NCBI RefSeq assembly: GCF_900090245.1
Contig: NZ_FMDN01000003.1
Location: 62,001 to 126,000 of the forward strand
Source: Micromonospora halophytica
GTDB taxonomy: Bacteria > Actinomycetota > Actinomycetes > Mycobacteriales > Micromonosporaceae
Length of the DNA stretch: 64,000 bases
Direction: 5' to 3'
Shown here: positions 45,047 through 54,735 of the stretch, piece by piece
How the letters are laid out: every line of letters starts with the position of its first letter
How positions within the stretch are numbered: the first letter of the stretch is position 1
Position numbers and translations under genes: made by a program
The notes under the pieces: model-generated
What the model was told of the DNA's origin: nothing
The model's input: only the letters and a program-made list of their open reading frames with translations
The model's database searches: none

Positions 45047-45880
45047 GTGGGCAGTCCTCCGATGATCGACGGCGCGTTCGCCCGGTGGCTGGCGGCGCGG
45101 GCCGGGCAGGCGCTGCTGGCGTTGCGTTCCGAGATGGGGTTCGAGGATCCGGGCGCGTTGAAGTCGGCGGGGGACAAGGTCTCGCACGACCTGATCCGCA
45201 CCGAGTTGGCGCGATGGCGTCCGGGTGACGCGGTCCTCTCCGAGGAGGACGAGGGTTCGCGGCTGGCCTGGGCGGCTGAGGTGAGCGCCGGGGTGGTGTC
45301 CCGGCTGTCCGCGGACCGGGTGTGGATCGTCGACCCGCTGGACGGCACCCGGGAGTTCTCCGAGCAGGGGCGCGCGGACTGGGCGGTGCACGTGGCGCTC
45401 TGGGCGCGCAACGCGCCGACGGGGCACGGTCTGGTGGCCGGCGCGGTGGGGTTGCCGGCGCAGCACCGGGTGCTGGGCACGGACCACCCGCCGGCGTACC
45501 CACCGATGACGCTGGAGGCGGCGACCTCGGGTGGCGGGCGGACGCTGCGGCTGGCGGCGAGCCGGAGCCGGCCGCCGGTCTTCCTGACCGATCTGGCCGA
45601 GGACGTGGGCGCGCACCTGGTGCCGATGGGCTCGGCCGGCGCGAAGATCGCCGCGGTGGTCACCGGTGAGGTGGACGCCTACATCCACGCGGGCGGCCAG
45701 TACGAGTGGGACTCGGCCGCGCCGGTGGCTGTGGCGACGGCCACCGGACTGCACGCTTCCCGGATCGACGGTTCTGCGCTGAAATACAACGAGGCGGATC
45801 CGCGCCTGCCGGACCTGCTGGTCTGTCGCAAGGATCTCGCCACTCGGTTGCTTGCAGCGCTGCAGAGACATTCCGGGTAG
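45047..45880 (+). CDS. cysQ: 3'(2'),5'-bisphosphate nucleotidase / inositol phosphatase family (CysQ-like)
   Basis: 277 aa from a GTG with GGGAG six bases upstream; an ATG at 45062 is an alternative. The Li-sensitive phosphatase fold shows SEEDEGSRLAW (metal site 1), VDPLDGTREFSEQGR (the DPLDGT metal/phosphate motif) and GGQYEWDSAAPVAVATATGL, matching CysQ. It removes the 3'-phosphate of PAP/PAPS and so controls sulfate assimilation. Position immediately before cysD-cysN supports the CysQ assignment over inositol monophosphatase. Confidence 0.88.
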   Translation: MGSPPMIDGAFARWLAARAGQALLALRSEMGFEDPGALKSAGDKVSHDLIRTELARWRPGDAVLSEEDEGSRLAWAAEVSAGVVSRLSADRVWIVDPLDGTREFSEQGRADWAVHVALWARNAPTGHGLVAGAVGLPAQHRVLGTDHPPAYPPMTLEAATSGGGRTLRLAASRSRPPVFLTDLAEDVGAHLVPMGSAGAKIAAVVTGEVDAYIHAGGQYEWDSAAPVAVATATGLHASRIDGSALKYNEADPRLPDLLVCRKDLATRLLAALQRHSG

Positions 45881-45927
45881 CCTGAGCGCTTGTTCTTGAG
45901 ATATCCGACCGGAAAGGTCCGGAACCC

Positions 45928-45963
45928 ATGAGCGGATCCACGCCGAGCGAGACCATGTCATGA
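45928..45963 (+). CDS. Eleven-codon leader ORF overlapping cysD
   Basis: ATG at 45928 with AAAGG 8-12 bases upstream, encoding MSGSTPSETMS, then TGA overlapping the cysD ATG as ATGA (45960-45963). The cysD start has only a weak ribosome site of its own (GCGAGA), so its translation probably depends on this short ORF. It contains no cysteine run, unlike the poly-Cys leader peptides known for actinobacterial cys operons. Confidence 0.4.
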   Translation: MSGSTPSETMS

Positions 45964-46874
45964 CCGCCCCCGCCCGCTTCTACCAGGTGTCCCACCTCGA
46001 CGCGCTCGAGGCGGAGAGCATCTTCGTGATGCGCGAGGTGGTCGCGGAGATGGAGCGCCCCGTGCTGCTCTTCTCCGGCGGCAAGGACTCCATCGTCATG
46101 CTCCGGTTGGCCCAGAAGGCGTTCGCGCCGGCCAACATCCCGTTCCCCGTCATGCACGTGGACACCGGGCACAACTTCCCCGAGGTGCTGGAGTACCGCG
46201 ACCAGCGGGTCGCCGAGCTGGGCCTGCACCTGATCGTGGCGAGCGTACCCGAGGCCCTGGCCGGCGGGATGGTGCGCGAGTCGGCCGACGGGACACGCAA
46301 CCGGATCCAGACCCCGGTGCTGCTGGACGCGGTGGAGAAGCACCGCTTCGACGCGCTCTTCGGCGGCGCCCGGCGCGACGAGGAGAAGGCCCGGGCCAAG
46401 GAGCGGGTGTTCAGCTTCCGCGACGAGTTCGGCCAGTGGGACCCGAAGAACCAGCGGCCGGAGCTGTGGTCGCTCTACAACGGACGGCACCACCCGGGCG
46501 AGTCGATTCGGGTCTTCCCACTGTCCAACTGGACCGAGCTGGACGTCTGGCACTACATCGCCCGCGAGCGCATCCCGCTGCCGTCGATCTACTACGCGCA
46601 CGAGCGCGAGGTGGTCGAACGGGACGACATGCTCTACGCGGTCAACGAGTTCCTCCGCCCCCGCGCGGGCGAGGAGCGGTTCAAGGCCCGGGTGCGGTAC
46701 CGCACCGTGGGCGACGCCTCCTGCACGGCGGCCGTCCGGTCGGACGCCGACACGGTGGAGAAGGTGATCGAGGAGGTGGCCGCCACCCGGATCACCGAGC
46801 GCGGCGCGACCCGTGGTGACGACCGGGTCAGCGAGGCCGCTATGGAGGACCGCAAGCGGGAGGGCTACTTCTGA
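45960..46874 (+). CDS. cysD: Sulfate adenylyltransferase subunit 2
   Basis: 304 aa, ATG start. The PP-loop ATPase half of ATP sulfurylase, forming APS with CysN. Motif LLFSGGKDSIVMLRLAQKAF is near residue 40, MHVDTGHNFPEVLEYRD follows, and GGARRDEEKARAKERVFSFR and the C-terminal KVRYRTVGDASCTAAV-type block (here ARVRYRTVGDASCTAAV) are typical. Stop overlaps the start of cysN (TGATG). Confidence 0.97.
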   Translation: MTAPARFYQVSHLDALEAESIFVMREVVAEMERPVLLFSGGKDSIVMLRLAQKAFAPANIPFPVMHVDTGHNFPEVLEYRDQRVAELGLHLIVASVPEALAGGMVRESADGTRNRIQTPVLLDAVEKHRFDALFGGARRDEEKARAKERVFSFRDEFGQWDPKNQRPELWSLYNGRHHPGESIRVFPLSNWTELDVWHYIARERIPLPSIYYAHEREVVERDDMLYAVNEFLRPRAGEERFKARVRYRTVGDASCTAAVRSDADTVEKVIEEVAATRITERGATRGDDRVSEAAMEDRKREGYF

Positions 46875-48202
46875 TGAGCGCCGAGACGATCGCCGCGGGC
46901 GCGGCGGAGAGCCGGGCCGCCACCGGGGCCGGGCCGGAGGCCCGGCCGATGGACCTGCTCCGCTTCGCCACCGCCGGCAGCGTGGACGACGGCAAGTCGA
47001 CCCTGATCGGCCGGCTGTTGTACGACACCAAGTCGCTCTTCACCGACCAGCTCGCCGCCGTGGAGGCGGTCAGCGCGGCCCGCGGCGACGAGTACACCAA
47101 CCTGGCGCTGCTCACCGACGGCCTGCGCGCGGAGCGGGAGCAGGGCATCACCATCGACGTGGCGTACCGCTACTTCGCCACGCCGCGGCGGAAGTTCATC
47201 ATCGCCGACACCCCCGGGCACATCCAGTACACCCGGAACATGGTCACCGGCGCCTCCACCGCCGACCTGGCGCTGATCCTGGTGGACGCCCGCAAGGGCC
47301 TGGTGGAGCAGTCCCGTCGGCACGCCTTCCTCTGCTCGCTGCTGCGGGTGCCGCACCTGGTCCTCTGCGTCAACAAGATGGACCTGGTCGACTACTCGCA
47401 GGAGGTCTTCGAGCGGATCGCCGACGAGTTCACCGCGTTCGCCGCGAAGCTCGACGTGCCGGACCTGACCGTGGTGCCGATCTCCGCGCTCAAGGGCGAC
47501 AACATCGTCTCCCGGTCGGCGAGCATGCCCTGGTACGAGGGGCCGTCGTTGCTGCACCACCTGGAGCGGGTGCACATCGCCAGCGACCGCAACCTGGTCG
47601 ACGTCCGTTTCCCGGTGCAGTACGTCATCCGCCCGCAGTCCACCACCGTCACCGACTATCGGGGTTACGCCGGCCAGGTCGCCTCGGGTGTGCTCAAGCC
47701 GGGCGACGAGGTGATGGTGCTCCCGTCCGGCTTCACCAGCCGGATCTCCTCGGTGGAGACGGCGGACGGCCCGGTGGCCGAGGCGTTCCCGCCGATGTCG
47801 GTGACCGTACGGCTGGAAGACGAGATCGACATCTCGCGCGGCGACCTGATCTGCCGGCCGAACAACGCCCCGGCGGTGTCGCAGGACATCGAGGCGATGG
47901 TCTGCTGGATGGACGAGACCCGACCGCTGCAGATCGGCGGCAAGTACGCGATCAAGCACACGACCCGGTCCGCGCGGGCGATCGTGCGGGCGCTGCACTA
48001 CCGGCTGGACATCAACACGCTGCACCGGGACGAGTCGGCCGGCGAGCTGAAGCTCAACGAGATCGGCCGGGTCCGGCTGCGCACGACGGTGCCGCTGCTG
48101 GCCGACGAGTACCGCCGCAACCGCACCACCGGCGGTTTCGTGATCATCGACGAGACCACCAACCGCACCGTCGGCGCCGCGATGATCGTCGACGCCACCT
48201 GA
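46874..48202 (+). CDS. cysN: Sulfate adenylyltransferase subunit 1 (GTPase)
   Basis: 442 aa, ATG start overlapping the cysD stop. EF-Tu-like GTPase driving APS formation. G1 TAGSVDDGKSTLIGRLLYDT, switch region EREQGITIDVAYRYFAT, G3 DTPGHIQYTRNM and G4 NKMDLVDYS are all present; two beta-barrel domains follow. It is the short form without a fused APS kinase; no cysC lies nearby, so APS reduction or a cysC elsewhere must complete the pathway. Confidence 0.97.
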   Translation: MSAETIAAGAAESRAATGAGPEARPMDLLRFATAGSVDDGKSTLIGRLLYDTKSLFTDQLAAVEAVSAARGDEYTNLALLTDGLRAEREQGITIDVAYRYFATPRRKFIIADTPGHIQYTRNMVTGASTADLALILVDARKGLVEQSRRHAFLCSLLRVPHLVLCVNKMDLVDYSQEVFERIADEFTAFAAKLDVPDLTVVPISALKGDNIVSRSASMPWYEGPSLLHHLERVHIASDRNLVDVRFPVQYVIRPQSTTVTDYRGYAGQVASGVLKPGDEVMVLPSGFTSRISSVETADGPVAEAFPPMSVTVRLEDEIDISRGDLICRPNNAPAVSQDIEAMVCWMDETRPLQIGGKYAIKHTTRSARAIVRALHYRLDINTLHRDESAGELKLNEIGRVRLRTTVPLLADEYRRNRTTGGFVIIDETTNRTVGAAMIVDAT

Positions 48203-48262
48203 CCACCCCGCCGGTCCCGACGCGTCGGGGGCGGCATGCCCGCCCTGCATGTGACGCTCGAT

Positions 48263-48308
48263 CACGGAAAGAGTGGTATCCCCGAGCAGGGATGCCACTC
48301 TTTCCGTG
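48263..48308. terminator. Bidirectional terminator between cysN and galK
   Basis: A 20-bp stem with one G-T pair: CACGGAAAGAGTGGTATCCC pairs with GGGATGCCACTCTTTCCGTG around the loop CGAGCA. Its A-rich left arm and T-rich right arm suit both convergent transcripts. Confidence 0.88.
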
Positions 48309-48387
48309 TTCGAGCACGATCTTCGTGCGGGGTGTCGCCTCGCGGGGCGGCCCGTCGGCCGATGAGCGGTTCAGGCACCGGGGTCGT

Positions 48388-49545
48388 TCAGGCCAGGCGG
48401 GTGGCGCCGGCCGCCGGCAGGACGGCGAACGTGGCGGGGGCGGTGAAGCCGCGTTCGGCGTACGCGCGGGTGACGGCGTCGGCGACCGTGGTGGCGGAGA
48501 CCGCCTCGACCAGGGCGAGGACGCAGCCACCGAAACCGCCGCCGGTCATCCGGGCACCGAGCGCCCCGGTCGCCAGCGCCGCCTCGACCGCGGTGTCGAT
48601 CTCCGGCACGGTGATCTCGAAGTCGTCCCGCATCGAGGCGTGCGAGGCGGTGAGCAGCGGGCCGATCTCGCGTACCCGGCCGGCGCGCAGCAGCTCGACG
48701 GTGTCGAGGACCCGCTGGTCCTCGGTGACCACGTGCCGGACCCGACGGCGTGTCTCGTCGTCGGGCAGCCGGCCGAGCGCCGGGGCGAGGCCGGCGACGG
48801 TCACGTCGCGCAGCGCCGGCACGCCCAGCACGGACGCCGCCGCCTCGCAGGACTTGCGCCGGGAGGCGTACTCGCCGTCGGCGTGCCGGTGCGGGGCCCG
48901 GCTGTCGACGACCAGCATGGCCAGGCCGGCGGCGTCCAGGTCGAACGGGATGTGCTCGATGGCCTCGGTACGGCAGTCCAGGAAGAGCGCGTGCCCCTCC
49001 CGGCAGCGGATCACCGCGGACTGGTCCATGATTCCGGTCGGCGCGCCGACGTAGGAGTTCTCGGCGCGCTGGGCCAGCCGGGGCTGCCGCTCGGCGGGCA
49101 GGTCCAGCCCGCCGAGGTCGACCAGGGCGGCGAGCACCGCCGCCTCCAGCGCGGCCGAGGAGGAGAGCCCGGAGCCGAGCGGCACGTCCGAGGCGATCGC
49201 CAGGCGTGCGCCGGGCACGGCGTACCCGGCATCGCGCAGCGCCCAGACGACCCCGGCGACGTACGCGCCCCAGCCGGTGACCCGGCCGGGCTCGTCGGCC
49301 TCGGCCGCGCCGAATTCCACCGGCTGGCCCGTGGTCTCCGACCAGGCCGTCCAACGCTCACCCGGCTGTACGGACGCGGCGACGACGGTCCGCAGCGACA
49401 GGGCGAAGGGGAGCACGAAGCCGTCGTTGTAGTCGGTGTGCTCGCCGATCAGGTTGGCCCGGCCGGGAGCCGCCCAGCGGCCCGCCGGCTCCTGCCCGTA
49501 CGCCGACCGGAAGCCGGCGGTGGCGCGGGCCGCGACGTCGGTCAC
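48388..49545 (-). CDS. galK: Galactokinase
   Basis: 385 aa from a GTG that overlaps the galE stop (GTGA). First step of the Leloir pathway. The galactokinase signature GRANLIGEHTDYNDGFVLPF is near residue 30; the GHMP ATP loop is VPLGSGLSSSAALEAAVLAA; GARMTGGGFGGCVLALV is motif 3. Length is normal. Coupled to galE upstream; galT is not present. Confidence 0.95.
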   Translation of the reverse strand: MTDVAARATAGFRSAYGQEPAGRWAAPGRANLIGEHTDYNDGFVLPFALSLRTVVAASVQPGERWTAWSETTGQPVEFGAAEADEPGRVTGWGAYVAGVVWALRDAGYAVPGARLAIASDVPLGSGLSSSAALEAAVLAALVDLGGLDLPAERQPRLAQRAENSYVGAPTGIMDQSAVIRCREGHALFLDCRTEAIEHIPFDLDAAGLAMLVVDSRAPHRHADGEYASRRKSCEAAASVLGVPALRDVTVAGLAPALGRLPDDETRRRVRHVVTEDQRVLDTVELLRAGRVREIGPLLTASHASMRDDFEITVPEIDTAVEAALATGALGARMTGGGFGGCVLALVEAVSATTVADAVTRAYAERGFTAPATFAVLPAAGATRLA

Positions 49546-50525
49546 CGCTGCTCCAGGAGGTGGGTGCGGTAGAAGGCCCAGGCGTCGCCGACCATGTCGT
49601 GCAGGGTCGGCTTCTCCGGCGTCCAGCCCAGCTCCTCGCGGGCCAGCGCGGAGGAGGCGACCAGTTCGGCGGGGTCGCCCTCGCGGCGCGGCGCCATCTC
49701 GACCGGCAGCGGCCGGCCGGTGACCTCGCGGACCACGTCGACCACCTGCCGGTTGGTGAAGCCGTTGCCGTTGCCGAGGTTGTAGATCCGGTGCCGGCCC
49801 GCGACGGCGGCGGTCAGCGCCAGCAGGTGGGCGCGGGCCAGGTCCTCGACGTGGATGTAGTCGCGTACGCAGGTGCCGTCGACGGTCGGGTAGTCGTCGC
49901 CGAAGAGTTGGAGCTTCTCCCGCCGGCCGGCGGCGACCTCCAGCGCGATCGGGATCAGGTGTGTCTCCGGGTCGTGCCGCTCGCCGATCGCGACGTCGCC
50001 GTGCAGGTACGCCCCGGCGACGTTGAAGTAGCGCAGTGAGACGGCGGCCAGGTCGTGCGCGACCGCCTCGGAGGTGAGCGCCATGTCGACGGCGAGCTTG
50101 GTGGCCCCGTACGTGTTGGTGGGGGCCTTGACCGCGGTCTCCGGGATGGGCAGCTCGGCCGGGTTGCCGTAGACGGCGGCGGTGGAGGAGAAGACCAGCC
50201 GGGGCACGCCGGCCGCGCGGACCGCGTCGATCAGGGCGATCGAGCTGACCGTGTTGGCGTGCCAGTACAGCTCCGGCTTCACCATCGACTCGCCGGCGGC
50301 GATCAGCGCGGCGAAGTGCAGCACCCCGTCGAAGCCGGCCTCGGGGGTGAGCACCCGGGCCGCCTCGTGGACCGGCAGGTCGACGTGGGTGGCCTCCGGG
50401 GCGAGCGCCTCGCGGTGCCCGGTGCGCAGGTCGTCCAGGACCGTCACGTCGTGGCCGTTGTCCAGCAGCATCCGGGTCACCACGCTGCCGATGAAGCCGG
50501 CGCCGCCGGTGACGAGCAGTTTCAC
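49542..50525 (-). CDS. galE: UDP-glucose 4-epimerase
   Basis: 327 aa from the GTG after GGGAGGA (a longer in-frame start at 50558 lacks support). Interconverts UDP-galactose and UDP-glucose. Rossmann LLVTGGAGFIGSVVTRMLLD at the N-terminus; catalytic STAAVYG and YGATKLAVD give Ser and YxxxK; YFNVAGAY and RDYIHVEDLARAHLLAL are standard GalE blocks. Transcribed toward galK. Upstream AT-richer stretch probably holds its promoter. Confidence 0.95.
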   Translation of the reverse strand: MKLLVTGGAGFIGSVVTRMLLDNGHDVTVLDDLRTGHREALAPEATHVDLPVHEAARVLTPEAGFDGVLHFAALIAAGESMVKPELYWHANTVSSIALIDAVRAAGVPRLVFSSTAAVYGNPAELPIPETAVKAPTNTYGATKLAVDMALTSEAVAHDLAAVSLRYFNVAGAYLHGDVAIGERHDPETHLIPIALEVAAGRREKLQLFGDDYPTVDGTCVRDYIHVEDLARAHLLALTAAVAGRHRIYNLGNGNGFTNRQVVDVVREVTGRPLPVEMAPRREGDPAELVASSALAREELGWTPEKPTLHDMVGDAWAFYRTHLLEQR

Positions 50526-50626
50526 GTGGGTCCTCCCTGCCTGGCCGTGTCCCGCCACGGCCGTTCGTGATCACCCTACGGCCGTACGTGGGGCCCGCGC
50601 CCGGCGTCGACCTGGGCTGCCATTCC

Positions 50627-50662
50627 ATCATAAACCTTCACGACTGAACAGATACGAACATG
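50627..50662 (-). promoter_or_regulatory. Putative galE-galK promoter and operator
   Basis: On the minus strand TATGAT (50632-50627) is a good -10. The adjacent dyad TTCA-CGAC-TGAA (50637-50648) and two GAACA direct repeats ten bp apart (50646 and 50656) lie between it and the -35 region, a plausible repressor site. No clear -35 hexamer. Confidence 0.35.
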
Positions 50663-50700
50663 TGGCGTCGTGCGGCGCGGACGGCCCTACCATCACCTGC

Positions 50701-51714
50701 ATGCGGGAAGCGGCAGGTCCCGGGTTCCGGAGGCGAGCGCAGGGAAGACCACGGCGGGAACCGGGTCCGGTGGCGCGCAGCGTGGCCCGGCTCGTCGTCC
50801 GGGCCGCCGACGGCGCCACCCGGCTGGTCACCGGCCTGCTCGGCGCGAGCCCGGCTGCCGGGCGGGAGCGGATCAGCGAGGACGAGCTGCGCGACCTGGT
50901 CGCGGCCAACACGGTGCTCGACCCCGACGAGCGCCGCATCATCGACGAGGTGCTGGTCGCCGGGGCGAGCCTGGTCCGCGAGGTGATGATGCCCCGCACC
51001 GAGGTGGTCTTCCTCTCCGCCGGGATGAGCCTCGCCGAGGCCGGGCGGGTGGTCCGGGCCGACACGCACACCCGCTACCCGGTGGTCGACGGCACCCACG
51101 ACGACGTGGTCGGCTTCGTGCACCTGCGCGACGTGCTGCTGCGCCCCGACCTCGACCCGCACGCCACGCTCGGCGAACTGGTCCGCGAGGTGAAGCAGTT
51201 GCCCGGCAGCAAGCGGGTGCTCGCCGCGCTGACCGAGATGCGCCGGGAGGGCCACCACCTGGCGGTGGTGGTCGACGAGTACGGCGGGACCGCCGGCATC
51301 GTCACCCTCGAAGACCTGATCGAGGAGCTGGTCGGCGAGATCCACGACGAGTACGACGACACGCCCGAGCCGCCCCACGCCGGCCTGCCCGCCGTGCTGG
51401 ACGGCCGGCTCAACCTCGCCGACTTCGCCGAGCGGACCGGGGTGGCGCTGCCGACCGGGCCGTACGAGACCGTCGGTGGTTTCGTGATGGCCGCGCTGGG
51501 ACGGCTGCCGGTCGCCGGCGACGAGGTGCCGGTGGCCCCGCCCCACACCGACCACCCCGAGCCGCCGGGCGGCGGCTGGCTGGTGCGGGTGCTGGCCCTG
51601 GAGGGCCGCCGGGTGTCCCGGATAGCGGTCTCCGCCGCGCGCCTGCCCGAGCAGCGGCGCGAGGTCACGGCCCCGGGCGGGCCGGTGGTGAGCCGACCCG
51701 CCGGCCCGTCATGA
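50701..51714 (+). CDS. CBS-pair / CorC-type protein lacking the DUF21 membrane domain
   Basis: 337 aa, ATG start. From about residue 58 the sequence follows the cytoplasmic half of HlyC/CorC (CNNM) proteins: ISEDELRDLVAANTVLDPDE, VREVMMPRTEVVFL, two CBS motifs (RYPVVDGTHDDVVGFVHLRD and HHLAVVVDEYGGTAGIVTLE), and the C-terminal FAD-like CorC_HlyC domain with YETVGGFVMAALGRLP. The usual N-terminal four-helix DUF21 domain is missing; only a short basic N-terminus and one weakly hydrophobic stretch (ARLVVRAADGATRLVTGLLG) remain. No DUF21 remnant is visible upstream. It may work with a membrane partner encoded elsewhere. Confidence 0.82.
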   Translation: MREAAGPGFRRRAQGRPRREPGPVARSVARLVVRAADGATRLVTGLLGASPAAGRERISEDELRDLVAANTVLDPDERRIIDEVLVAGASLVREVMMPRTEVVFLSAGMSLAEAGRVVRADTHTRYPVVDGTHDDVVGFVHLRDVLLRPDLDPHATLGELVREVKQLPGSKRVLAALTEMRREGHHLAVVVDEYGGTAGIVTLEDLIEELVGEIHDEYDDTPEPPHAGLPAVLDGRLNLADFAERTGVALPTGPYETVGGFVMAALGRLPVAGDEVPVAPPHTDHPEPPGGGWLVRVLALEGRRVSRIAVSAARLPEQRREVTAPGGPVVSRPAGPS

Positions 51715-52773
<1,059 letters not shown>

Positions 52774-52792
52774 CGGCCCCGGGTCGTCAGGG

Positions 52793-53371
52793 GTGGAGTC
52801 GGTGGCCGGAGGGGTGGCGCGGAGCGTGGATCGCAGGGACGGGGCGCCGAGGGCCGGTGACACCATCCAGATCGGGATCGCGGTGGACATCCCGGAGCCG
52901 TGGGGCGGCATGCTCACCCGGCGCCGGGTCGAGGCGGGTGACCCGCAGGCGGTGCCGGCGCACGTGACCCTGCTCGGGCCCACCGAGATCCCGGTGGCCG
53001 CGCTGCCGGCGGTCGAGGAGCACCTGGCCCGGGTCGCCGGCGCGCACCTGCCGTTCACCCTGCACCTGCGCGGCACCGGCACCTTCCGGCCGGTGACCCA
53101 GGTGGTCTTCGTGGCGGTGGCGGCCGGGATCAGCGAGTGCGAACTGCTCGCCGCCGCCATCAACGCCGCGCCCGAGCTGCACCGGGAGGCCCGCTTCCCG
53201 TACCACCCGCACGTCACCGTCGCGCAGGACGTCGCGCCGGAGGCGCTGGACCGGGCGTACGAGGACCTGGCCGACTTCTCGGCGATGTTCGAGGTCGACT
53301 CGTTCACCCTCTTCTCGCACAGCGGTGAGACCCGGTGGCAGCCGCGCCGGGACTTCCGGCTCGGTGGCTGA
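52793..53371 (+). CDS. 2H phosphoesterase (2'-5' RNA ligase-like)
   Basis: 192 aa, GTG start (a GTG at 52826 is also possible). The two catalytic H-x-T motifs are present: PAHVTLLGPTEIP and YHPHVTVAQDVAP, about 80 residues apart, as in LigT/ThpR-type 2H phosphoesterases. Such enzymes hydrolyse cyclic phosphates of nucleotides or RNA ends. It follows trpS closely on the same strand, a common actinobacterial neighbourhood. Confidence 0.88.
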   Translation: MESVAGGVARSVDRRDGAPRAGDTIQIGIAVDIPEPWGGMLTRRRVEAGDPQAVPAHVTLLGPTEIPVAALPAVEEHLARVAGAHLPFTLHLRGTGTFRPVTQVVFVAVAAGISECELLAAAINAAPELHREARFPYHPHVTVAQDVAPEALDRAYEDLADFSAMFEVDSFTLFSHSGETRWQPRRDFRLGG

Positions 53372-53426
53372 CCGGGCCCGGTGACCACTTGCCCGCCCCG
53401 GCCGGCGGGAGATCGGCGAGGATGAC

Positions 53427-54365
53427 GTGGTGGACGCGTGGGGTCGGCTGACGGCCGGCATGGACCGCCGGTTCACCACGGCCCGGCGGCGGTGGCCCCG
53501 GTTCGACCACCTGTGGCGGGCGGTCGACCTGTACGGCAACGTGCTCGGCGGCCGGCTCGCGGCGGCCATCGCCTACTACGGGTTCTTCGCCGTTTTCGCG
53601 CTGGCCCTGGTCGCGTACTCGATCTTCGGGGCGATCCTTGAGGACAACGACGAGGTCAGCGACGCGGCGGCCGACTTCCTGCGGCAGAACCTGCCCTTCC
53701 TCGACCCGCAGCAGATCGCCCAGAGCAGCAACACCGTCGGCGTGGTCGGCCTGGTGATCCTGGTCTTCACCGGGATCGGCTGGGTGGAGGCGATCCGCTC
53801 GTCGCAGCGGCTGATGTACGGGTTCAACCAGCAGCCCGGCAACCTGGTGGTACGCCGTCTGGTCGACCTGGGCGTGCTGGTGCTGGTCTTCGTGATGCTC
53901 GGCCTCTCGGTGGCGGCCGTGGACGCCCTGGAGTCGTTGCTGCGCTTCCTGCTGCGGGCCACCGGCTCGGTCGGCCTCACCACGATCAGCGCGGTGCTCA
54001 GCGTCCTGATCAACGCGGTGCTCGCGGCGGCGCTGCTGGTGGCGGTGCCCCGGCTGCGGATGAGCCGGCGCCGACTGCGGCCCGTGGTGCTGTTCGTCGC
54101 GGTGGGGATCACGCTGCTGAACACCGTCGGGCGCTACTACATCGTGCGGACCGAACGGAACCCGGCGTACACGGTGGTGGCCGGCGCGGTGGCCGTGCTG
54201 CTCTATCTCTACCTGCTCAACCAGCTGGTGCTCTTCGGCGCCGCGCTGGCCGCGACCAGCCGGCACGGCCGGGTGGTCGACCTGGCCGAGGGGCCCGCCC
54301 CGGCGGGCGTCGACGCCGAGGCGGAGGCGGACACCGGTCCGGGTACGCCGGGAGGGGCGGGCTGA
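53427..54365 (+). CDS. YihY/virulence factor BrkB family membrane protein
   Basis: 312 aa, GTG start after GAGGATGAC. Six TM helices in the YihY pattern: YGNVLGGRLAAAIAYYGFFA at the first, GLVILVFTGIGWVEAIRSSQ RLMYG in the middle, and AVAVLLYLYLLNQLVLFGAA at the end. Often misnamed ribonuclease BN. Possibly involved in envelope transport; function unproven. One base separates its stop from the GntR gene. Confidence 0.88.
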   Translation: MVDAWGRLTAGMDRRFTTARRRWPRFDHLWRAVDLYGNVLGGRLAAAIAYYGFFAVFALALVAYSIFGAILEDNDEVSDAAADFLRQNLPFLDPQQIAQSSNTVGVVGLVILVFTGIGWVEAIRSSQRLMYGFNQQPGNLVVRRLVDLGVLVLVFVMLGLSVAAVDALESLLRFLLRATGSVGLTTISAVLSVLINAVLAAALLVAVPRLRMSRRRLRPVVLFVAVGITLLNTVGRYYIVRTERNPAYTVVAGAVAVLLYLYLLNQLVLFGAALAATSRHGRVVDLAEGPAPAGVDAEAEADTGPGTPGGAG

Positions 54366-54366
54366 C

Positions 54367-54735
54367 GTGCTGATCGAGATCGACCCGGGCGCGGCGACGC
54401 CGCCGTACGAGCAGGTGCGCGGGCAGTTGGCCGCCATGATCGGCGACGGGCGGCTGCCGGTCGGCACCCGGCTGCCCCCGGTCCGGCAGTTCGCCGGCGA
54501 GCTGGGCCTGGCGGTGAACACCGTGGCCCGGGCGTACCGGGAGCTGGAGGGCGCCGGGCTGGTGGAGACCCGGGGCCGGCACGGCACGTACGTCGCGCCG
54601 GGGCGGGACGACGCGACGGACCGGTTGCAGCGCTCGGCGCTACGCTACGCCGAGGAGGCGGCCCGGCTCGGCGTGCCGCCGGAGACGGCGCTGGCACTGG
54701 TGCGTGCGGCCTTCGACGCCGACCGGCCCGCCTGA
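54367..54735 (+). CDS. GntR family regulator, YtrA subfamily
   Basis: 122 aa, GTG start one base after the yihY stop. Winged helix: PPYEQVRGQLAAMIGDGRLP, GTRLPPVRQFAGELGLAVNT and VARAYRELEGAGLVETRGRH; then a 45-residue helical dimerisation tail. This short-tail layout is the YtrA type, usually encoded with an ABC transporter, but none is here. It may respond to cell-envelope stress together with the upstream membrane protein (inference). Confidence 0.85.
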   Translation: MLIEIDPGAATPPYEQVRGQLAAMIGDGRLPVGTRLPPVRQFAGELGLAVNTVARAYRELEGAGLVETRGRHGTYVAPGRDDATDRLQRSALRYAEEAARLGVPPETALALVRAAFDADRPA

